Shown here one piece after another: positions 58,853-64,000 of a stretch of 64,000 bases of DNA; the first letter of the stretch is position 1, and each line of letters starts with the position of its first letter. Both the position numbers and the translations under genes were made by a program. The notes beneath the pieces were generated by a model, which ran no database searches, was not told where the DNA came from, and was given only the letters and a program-made list of their open reading frames with translations. This DNA comes from Clostridiales bacterium (lineage in GTDB: Bacteria > Bacillota > Clostridia > Christensenellales > Aristaeellaceae), in the NCBI GenBank assembly GCA_004556155.1, contig SFIM01000008.1, positions 13,218 through 77,217 on the forward strand, read 5' to 3'.

Positions 58853-60233
58853 GCATTGCCCGGTACCCAAGGCTATTTTTAAGCTGGCGCTGCCCACGGT
58901 GATCGGACAGATCATCCTGGTGGTGTACAACATGGCCGATACCTTCTTTATCGGCCTGACGGGCAGCGATGCGATGATTACCGCCGTGACGGTGTGCATG
59001 CCGGCCTTCATGTTCCTGTCGGCCATCTCCAACCTGTTCGGCGTGGGCGGCGCAAGCGTTATTTCCCGTGCGCTGGGCAAGCACAGCCCGGAGCGCGCCA
59101 GGCACACGGCGGCGTTTGCGCTGTGGGGCTGCATTGCGGTGACGCTGCTGTATTCGCTGGCTGCCTACCTGATGCGCGATACGTTTATCAACCTGCTGGG
59201 CGGCTCTGATCCCACGGTGCACGCCTACGCGGTGGAATACCTGGTCTGCACGGTGGTGCTCGGCGGCTTCTGCACGGCGATGAACACGCTGCTGGCGCAT
59301 CTGATCCGTGCCGAGGGGCACTCGCTGCAATCCAGCGTCGGCATTACGCTGGGCGGCATCTTCAACATGGCGCTGGATCCGCTGTTCATGTTTGTGATCC
59401 TGCCCAGGGGACAGGAAACCCTGGGCGCAGCCATCGCCACGGCGTTGTCCAATGTGCTGGCTACAGGCTACTTTGTATGGGTGATCGCCCGCAACCGTGA
59501 CCGCTCGGTGATGCGCTTTGCGCCCTCCCGCAGGATGCTGGACGACCGCATCCCGGCCGACGTGATGAGCACCGGCCTGCCTGCCTGCCTGATGACGCTG
59601 TTTGAAAACATCTCCTATGCGGTGCTGGATAACCTGATGTCCCTGGCGGGCACGGCCATGCAGGCGGGCATCGGCGTGGCCAAGAAGGTGAACATGCTGG
59701 CGCACTGCATCGTGCGCGGTATGGCGCAGGGCGTGCTGCCGCTGATCGGCTACAATTACGCCTCGGGCAACCACCGCCGCATGCGCTCCACCGTGCTGAT
59801 TTCCACGCTGGCCTCGGTTGCCATGGCCACGCTGTGCATGACGGTCAGCCTGTGCTTCAGCCGGCAGCTGATTGGCATATTCATCCAGCACGGCTCGGAT
59901 TCGGTGGTTTATGGCGCGCGCTTCCTGCGCATCCTGTCCCTGGGCGGCCCCTTCTCGGCCTGCGCTTACGCTTTCATATCGTTCTTCCAGGCGACGGGCA
60001 AGGGCATGAAGTCTTTCCTGCTGGCCATCTTGCGCAAGGGTCTGGTGGATATCCCGCTGATGTTCATCCTCAACAACGCGATGCCCATTTACGGCATCGT
60101 ATGGGCTACGCCTATCGCTGATGTGATCTGCTGTGTTACGGCCATCGCGTTCTTTAGATCCTTCATGCGCCAGCACGCCGATCTTTTGAGCGATCAGCCT
60201 GTGGCGGGGATGGCGCAAAGCGCAAAGGTGTGA
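58818..60233 (+). CDS. MATE-family efflux transporter 2
   Basis: A 471-residue MATE exporter, distinct from the copy at 56.6-58.0 kb. FKLALPTVIGQIILVVYNMADTFFIG and the paired VSTGLPACLMTLFENISYAVLDNLMS mark the two halves. ATG 58818 has AAGGAG upstream. It may be functionally linked to the small membrane protein before it and the LysR regulator after it. Confidence 0.93.
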   Translation: MKDQSSEKELFEHCPVPKAIFKLALPTVIGQIILVVYNMADTFFIGLTGSDAMITAVTVCMPAFMFLSAISNLFGVGGASVISRALGKHSPERARHTAAFALWGCIAVTLLYSLAAYLMRDTFINLLGGSDPTVHAYAVEYLVCTVVLGGFCTAMNTLLAHLIRAEGHSLQSSVGITLGGIFNMALDPLFMFVILPRGQETLGAAIATALSNVLATGYFVWVIARNRDRSVMRFAPSRRMLDDRIPADVMSTGLPACLMTLFENISYAVLDNLMSLAGTAMQAGIGVAKKVNMLAHCIVRGMAQGVLPLIGYNYASGNHRRMRSTVLISTLASVAMATLCMTVSLCFSRQLIGIFIQHGSDSVVYGARFLRILSLGGPFSACAYAFISFFQATGKGMKSFLLAILRKGLVDIPLMFILNNAMPIYGIVWATPIADVICCVTAIAFFRSFMRQHADLLSDQPVAGMAQSAKV

Positions 60234-60239
60234 TATAAT
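60231..60239 (+). promoter_or_regulatory. Extended -10 promoter for the LysR gene
   Basis: TGATATAAT provides an extended -10 (TGn plus a perfect TATAAT) overlapping the MATE 2 stop; no clear -35. It lies 54 bases before ATG 60294. Confidence 0.5.
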
Positions 60240-60293
60240 AATTTCCAATCCTGCACGCGCTGTGTTATCAGCGATTGTGATGACTGAGAGGCT

Positions 60294-61208
60294 ATGCTTG
60301 TGATTGATCCCAAGGTGTATTCCCTGATTAAGGTGGCCGAGACGGGCAGCTATACCCGCGCCGCCGAGCAATTATCCCTGACGCAGCCGGCGGTCAGCCA
60401 GCACATCCGCGCGCTGGAGGGCGAGCTGGGCATCCGCATTTTTGAGCGCGTCAATAACGAACTGCGCATCACCCATGAGGGCGAAACGGCCATCAAGTAT
60501 GCCAAGCGCATGCTGTCGCTGTATAACAACCTGCAGCGCGACCTGACCAGCGAAAAGCGGCAGCTGACGCAATTGACCGTGGGCATCACTCATACGGCCG
60601 AGAGCAACGCTATTTCCGAGGCGCTGGCCAAGTATGTAAACAACCACGAGGGCGTGACGGTCAAGATCATCACCGATACGCTGAGCAACCTGTACGACAA
60701 GGTGAAAAACTATGAGCTGGATTTTGCCATCGTGGAGGGCAAGCTCAACCACCCCTCGCTGCGCTATCTGATGCTGGATACCGACTGCCTGGTGCTGGCG
60801 GTATCGCCCAACCATCGCCTGGCAAAGCAGAGCATGGTGACCATCAGCGCCCTGAAAAAGGAAAAGATGATCCTGCGCCTGCCCGACAGCAGCACGCGCA
60901 ACCTGTTCGTATCCTCGCTGGAAAGCCAGAATATGAGCATCGACGATTTTAATGTGATCATGGAAATCGATAACATCGCCACGATCAAGGATCTGATCCG
61001 CCGCGATTTCGGCGTGTCCGTGCTGGCCAAAAGCGCCTGCATGGATGAGCTGAAAAAGAAGAAAATTGCAGTCTTGCCCATCGAGAACCTGAGCATGATG
61101 CGCGAGATTAACATCGTTTACTCTCAGGACTTTGAACACTTTGAGACGCTGCGGGACATCGTGCGCAGCTACAATGAGACAAGGGGCGTGGTTGGCGACA
61201 GAAAATAA
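60294..61208 (+). CDS. LysR-family transcriptional regulator
   Basis: A 304-residue LTTR. The N-terminal winged helix is SLIKVAETGSYTRAAEQLSLTQPAVSQHIRALEGELGIRIFER (about 10-52). A coregulator-binding domain follows, with QLTVGITHTAESNAISEAL. It is downstream of MATE 2 in the same direction rather than divergent, so its target is not obvious. GAGAGG lies upstream of the ATG. Confidence 0.93.
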   Translation: MLVIDPKVYSLIKVAETGSYTRAAEQLSLTQPAVSQHIRALEGELGIRIFERVNNELRITHEGETAIKYAKRMLSLYNNLQRDLTSEKRQLTQLTVGITHTAESNAISEALAKYVNNHEGVTVKIITDTLSNLYDKVKNYELDFAIVEGKLNHPSLRYLMLDTDCLVLAVSPNHRLAKQSMVTISALKKEKMILRLPDSSTRNLFVSSLESQNMSIDDFNVIMEIDNIATIKDLIRRDFGVSVLAKSACMDELKKKKIAVLPIENLSMMREINIVYSQDFEHFETLRDIVRSYNETRGVVGDRK

Positions 61209-61241
61209 TCCCTAGGAGGTACGGCGGTGGAGGAGGAGGAC

Positions 61242-61270
61242 AAAAAACAGCTGCATTGCAGCTGTTTTTT
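61242..61270 (+). terminator. Terminator after the LysR gene
   Basis: AAAAAACAGCTGCA and TGCAGCTGTTTTTT form a near-perfect palindrome with a very short loop, effective in both directions. Confidence 0.8.
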
Positions 61271-61296
61271 GGTTTTGGTAAACGGGCGACTGGGGT

Positions 61297-61325
61297 TTGC
61301 TTTTGGGCAGGATTCATGCTATCAT
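61297..61325 (+). promoter_or_regulatory. Promoter of the amidohydrolase gene
   Basis: TTGCTT and TATCAT spaced by 17 bases, 29 bases before ATG 61355. Confidence 0.6.
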
Positions 61326-61354
61326 ACCTTCAGCACGATCAGGAGGACAAAGCC

Positions 61355-62161
61355 ATGCGGATTACAGCGCACCACGCCCATCTTTTTCCCACCCAGGTAC
61401 GGCCTGCGGGCGACATAGCGCACCTTTTGAGCACGCTGGATGCCTGCGGCATTGAGCAGTGCGTGGCCTTCGCGCCCTTTCCTGCGCAGATGCATCGGCA
61501 GGATATTTCCCCAAGCCGCTGGCTGTATGAAGAAATTGCCCCACATGGCGACCGGCTATTTGGCTTTGGTGTGATTGATTTTGCGCGCGGGCATTTGCAG
61601 GAGCAGGTGGATGAAATTGCCAGCCTGGGCTTTAAGGGCATCAAGCTTCATCCTGCCTTCCAGCATTTTAATGTATTTGGCCCGGAAGCACGCCAGGTAT
61701 ATGCCCGTGCGGAGGAGTTGGGACTGTTCCTCAGCTTCCATACCGGCGTGCATTTCGACCGCATCGCCCATTACGATGTGCTGCTGTTTGATGAAATCGC
61801 CTGGCATTACCGCAAGCTGCGTTTCAGCATGGAGCATATCGGCGGCTACAGCTTTGTGCGCCCCGCATTGGCTGTGCTGGCTAATAACGACCATGATAAG
61901 GAGCATCCGCAGGTGTACGGCGGCTTTACCAGCATTTTTGAAACCGAGCGAAATTATCTATGGTATCTCAGCCCGGAGGAGCGTGCGCTGGCCGTGCGCA
62001 TGGCGGGGGAGAACGGCATCCTCTTTGGCCTGGACTTTCCCTATAATGACGTGGCGAAGATTCGCCAGGGCATCGAGTCGGTGCTTGCCATGGATGTATC
62101 CGAGACCTGCAAGGAGAAGATCCTGGGCGGCAACCTGCGCGGAATCTTGGGCATTGATTGA
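61355..62161 (+). CDS. Amidohydrolase-2-family TIM-barrel hydrolase
   Basis: A 268-residue metal-dependent hydrolase of the amidohydrolase-related type. It starts MRITAHHAHLFPTQ, with HxH at residues 6-8. The central GFKGIKLHPAFQHFN is the family lysine/histidine segment. Further metal ligands may be His in SFHTGVHFD and the terminal aspartate in GILFGLDFPYNDV. AGGAGGA precedes ATG 61355. It is monocistronic; the substrate is unknown. Confidence 0.85.
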   Translation: MRITAHHAHLFPTQVRPAGDIAHLLSTLDACGIEQCVAFAPFPAQMHRQDISPSRWLYEEIAPHGDRLFGFGVIDFARGHLQEQVDEIASLGFKGIKLHPAFQHFNVFGPEARQVYARAEELGLFLSFHTGVHFDRIAHYDVLLFDEIAWHYRKLRFSMEHIGGYSFVRPALAVLANNDHDKEHPQVYGGFTSIFETERNYLWYLSPEERALAVRMAGENGILFGLDFPYNDVAKIRQGIESVLAMDVSETCKEKILGGNLRGILGID

Positions 62162-62174
62162 TCGTAGCTTTATC

Positions 62175-62202
62175 AGCTGCCGTTTCCTTCGGCAGCTTTT
62201 TT
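62175..62202 (+). terminator. Terminator after the amidohydrolase gene
   Basis: AGCTGCCG and CGGCAGCT form an 8-bp stem around TTTCCTT, followed by six U. Confidence 0.8.
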
Positions 62203-62265
62203 GTAAGCGTTTTTCTTCTTTTCAGCGTACTATAAGCGACCGGTCAATCAAACTCAGGAAAGGAA

Positions 62266-62820
62266 GTGAGCCGTTTGACGGATGCGGAGCTGAGCCGCGC
62301 CGTGCAAAGCCGCGATGAGGCAGCGATGGAAACCATCATCAATCGCTATTCCCGTCTGCTGTGGCGCGTGTGCGCGGCGGTTCTGAGCAAAAGCGGCGGG
62401 CCGCAGGATATTGAGGAATGCGTGGCCGACGCCTTCGTGTATCTGTGGCGGCATCCGGAACGCTATGATCCCGCGCGCAGCACGCTGAAAACCTTCCTGT
62501 GCATGGTGGCGCGCAGCCGGGCGACGGACAGATATCGCAGCCTGGCGCGCAGCCGGACAGTGTCGCTGGAGGAAACCCTGGCCGAGCAGACGCTGGATAT
62601 CAGCGCGCAGGCGTTGTCCGCTGAGACGCGGCAGGAGCTGACGGCGGCGTTGCATACCCTGCCGGAAGAAGAGCAGGATATGCTGCTGCGCCGGTATCTG
62701 GGCGATCAGAAGCCGCGCGAGATTGCCCTGGCGCTGGGCATTACATCCCGCCAGGTGCAGAACCGCCTTTATCGTGCGCGGAGCAGGCTGCGCGCACAGC
62801 TGAATATGGACGAATTATAA
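62266..62820 (+). CDS. ECF-type RNA polymerase sigma factor 2
   Basis: A 184-residue region 2/region 4 sigma factor. Region 2 contains DIEECVADAFVYLWRHPERYDP and TLKTFLCMVARSRATDRYRSL; region 4 contains LPEEEQDMLLRRYLGDQKPREIALALGITSRQVQNRLYRARSRLR. The start is GTG 62266 or TTG 62275; AAGGAAGTGA upstream fits the TTG slightly better. It is followed after 9 bases by its membrane partner, repeating the sigma/anti-sigma layout at 10.6-12.3 kb. Confidence 0.92.
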   Translation: MSRLTDAELSRAVQSRDEAAMETIINRYSRLLWRVCAAVLSKSGGPQDIEECVADAFVYLWRHPERYDPARSTLKTFLCMVARSRATDRYRSLARSRTVSLEETLAEQTLDISAQALSAETRQELTAALHTLPEEEQDMLLRRYLGDQKPREIALALGITSRQVQNRLYRARSRLRAQLNMDEL

Positions 62821-62829
62821 AGGAGAAAA

Positions 62830-63852
62830 ATGATGAACAAGCAGAATTTGCAGCATATCAAGCAGCGCTTCTGCGCGCAGACCGGGGTTCACTTTGCGCC
62901 TGCCGCAGGGCATAGAACAATGCGCCGCACGGCGCTGCTGTGCGCGGCACTGGTGCTGTGTGCCGCGCTAACCCTGCCTGCGCTGGCGGATGGCGTGCCG
63001 GCAGTGTATGAGCTGCTGTATCGCGTATCGCCCGCCACTGCGCAGTATTTCCGCTCGGTGCGCATGAGCTGTGAGGATCAGGGGGTTCGCATGGAGGTAA
63101 TCAGCGCTTATGCGCAGGATGATAACGCCCAGATTTATTTTACCCTACAGGATCTGACAGGCGACCGCCTGTCGCAGGATGCCGATCTGTTTGAAAGCTA
63201 TTCCATCCATGCTTCCTGGTCTATGGAGGCAGACTGTGACTGCGTGGATTATGAGCCCGGCACGCGCACGGCGACCTTCCTGCTTACAATGCGGCGGCTG
63301 GATGGCAAAAAGATCGCGGGCGATAAGATCACCTTTACCCTGAATAAGGCGCTGGGAAGCAGGGCGGAAGGCAGCGCGGCCATTCCCCCCTCCGAGATTG
63401 CACGCCTGACTGTATACACCACGCAGCAGGTGCCGGAAACAAAGCTGCGCGGCTGGGGCGGCACTGAAGAAGATGAGATAGACCCGGCGCAGCTTGCCGC
63501 GGCGCTGCTGCCGCAGACGCAGCCCTATCAGATTTATCCCGGCGTGGAGCTGACCGCCGTGGGTGAGGTGGATGGCAAGGCGCGCGTGCAGCTGCACTTT
63601 ACGGATGTAAAGAATGCCGATCAGCATGGCGATGTGTATTGGACGGCGGAAGATGGCAAAACGATCGGCGCGCCGGTGAGCTTTGACTTTTTCATGGATA
63701 AGGCGCTTGGCGATGCATACAGCGAGGCGATCTTTGATGTGCCGCTGTCGCAGCTCTCGGCATGTACCATGAACGCTTATTACTTCGTTTCCGGCCAGGT
63801 GATTCATGGAAGCTGGGAGGTTACCTTCCCCCTGGAAAACGCCGAAAAGTGA
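62830..63852 (+). CDS. DUF4179-type membrane anti-sigma-like protein
   Basis: A 340-residue protein with a 30-residue cytosolic N-terminus, one membrane helix (about 33-53, TALLCAALVLCAALTLPALA) and an extracytoplasmic domain that opens VYELLYRVSPATAQYFRSV, then MSCEDQGVRMEVISAYAQDD, characteristic of DUF4179. AAGGAG precedes two adjacent ATGs (62830/62833). It probably holds the upstream sigma factor inactive and senses an envelope signal; that is inference. Confidence 0.85.
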   Translation: MMNKQNLQHIKQRFCAQTGVHFAPAAGHRTMRRTALLCAALVLCAALTLPALADGVPAVYELLYRVSPATAQYFRSVRMSCEDQGVRMEVISAYAQDDNAQIYFTLQDLTGDRLSQDADLFESYSIHASWSMEADCDCVDYEPGTRTATFLLTMRRLDGKKIAGDKITFTLNKALGSRAEGSAAIPPSEIARLTVYTTQQVPETKLRGWGGTEEDEIDPAQLAAALLPQTQPYQIYPGVELTAVGEVDGKARVQLHFTDVKNADQHGDVYWTAEDGKTIGAPVSFDFFMDKALGDAYSEAIFDVPLSQLSACTMNAYYFVSGQVIHGSWEVTFPLENAEK

Positions 63853-63865
63853 ATGGAAAGCAATC

Positions 63866-63904
63866 AAAAAGCCGTGCGCATGAACCATGCGCACGGCTTT
63901 TGTT
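63866..63904 (+). terminator. Terminator after the sigma/anti-sigma pair
   Basis: AAAAAGCCGTGCGCATG and CATGCGCACGGCTTTT form a 15-bp stem around AAC. Confidence 0.9.
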
Positions 63905-63980
63905 GTCGCTTCAGCGAAGAAGAAAACCACCAGCGGAGCTGGTGAGAGGGAAAAGCTTAAGATACAAGAAGCGCCTCCTT

Positions 63981-63989
63981 TGCTATAAT
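63981..63989 (+). promoter_or_regulatory. Extended -10 element at the window end
   Basis: TGCTATAAT is an extended -10 (TGn plus TATAAT) preceding a gene beyond the window. A small hairpin (CACCAGC and GCTGGTG, near 63931-63947) lies upstream. Confidence 0.45.
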
Positions 63990-64000
63990 GAGAGCAGGTC

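Overview
This window looks like a chromosomal segment of an anaerobic, probably gut- or rumen-associated member of the class Clostridia with a G+C-rich genome (by eye). Pointers are a ferrous-iron feo locus, flavodoxin and flavodiiron protein, oxygen-sensitive class III ribonucleotide reductase, GlnA with an ANTAR regulator, a collagen-like exosporium-type protein, and families largely confined to Clostridia (DUF3793, DUF4317, DUF6179, DUF6323, DUF951). I see no prophage, insertion sequence, CRISPR array, tRNA or rRNA. The genus cannot be fixed from sequence alone.

Layout. 1-1.9 kb: the edge of an accessory patch with a MntA/HepT-type toxin-antitoxin pair cut by the window start, a short direct repeat, a frameshifted secreted protein and a 35-codon hydrophobic ORF. 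1.9-6.4 kb: an iron locus in which a DUF3793 gene (interrupted by an in-frame TAG) and a flavodoxin run left, while feoA-feoA-feoB, a Cys-rich FeoB-associated peptide and a small DtxR-like regulator run right. Five similar palindromes lie in the shared intergenic region. 6.4-14.4 kb: DUF951, signal peptidase I, flavin reductase, phosphopentomutase with purine nucleoside phosphorylase, two VanZ-like proteins flanking an ECF sigma/anti-sigma pair, and an RNA methyltransferase. 14.5-21.7 kb: a complete F-type ATP synthase operon (atpI-B-E-F-H-A-G-D-C) whose c subunit carries a two-carboxylate, Na+-type ion site. 21.7-27.3 kb: polysaccharide deacetylase, glycerol-3-phosphate dehydrogenase-like protein, ribosomal L10/L12 with an L10 leader, a PAP2 phosphatase and the collagen-like protein. 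27.4-33.8 kb: the aspartate-to-threonine pathway, with thrC-thrB-ACT divergent from hom-ask-asd over two overlapping promoters.

33.8-38 kb: trxB and an nrdD fused to a thioredoxin-like domain, with nrdG upstream and NrdR-like boxes between. 38-48.7 kb: DUF6179/DUF6323, DUF4317, metG-pgsA, DUF421/DUF4363, araD-like, GtrA, an apparently leaderless EamA gene, a secreted FMN-binding-like protein and a TetR regulator. 48.7-54.5 kb: a tightly packed seven-gene operon (yitT family, rqcP, a three-gene ABC-2 exporter, recO, fprA). 54.5-58 kb: glnA plus an ANTAR protein with a terminator in the glnA leader, then a MATE transporter with a terminator and short ORF in its leader. 58.4-64 kb: a small membrane protein, a second MATE transporter, LysR regulator, amidohydrolase and a second ECF sigma/anti-sigma pair.

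Most of the window is conserved metabolic and housekeeping content. The regulatory DNA is unusually readable, with many -35/-10 pairs at 16-18 bp spacing (mostly 17) and U-tailed terminators, so several findings concern control regions rather than new protein systems. I found no clear undescribed multi-gene system; the most unusual items are the palindrome-studded divergent iron locus, the NrdD-thioredoxin fusion, the glnA/ANTAR leader and the MATE leader.
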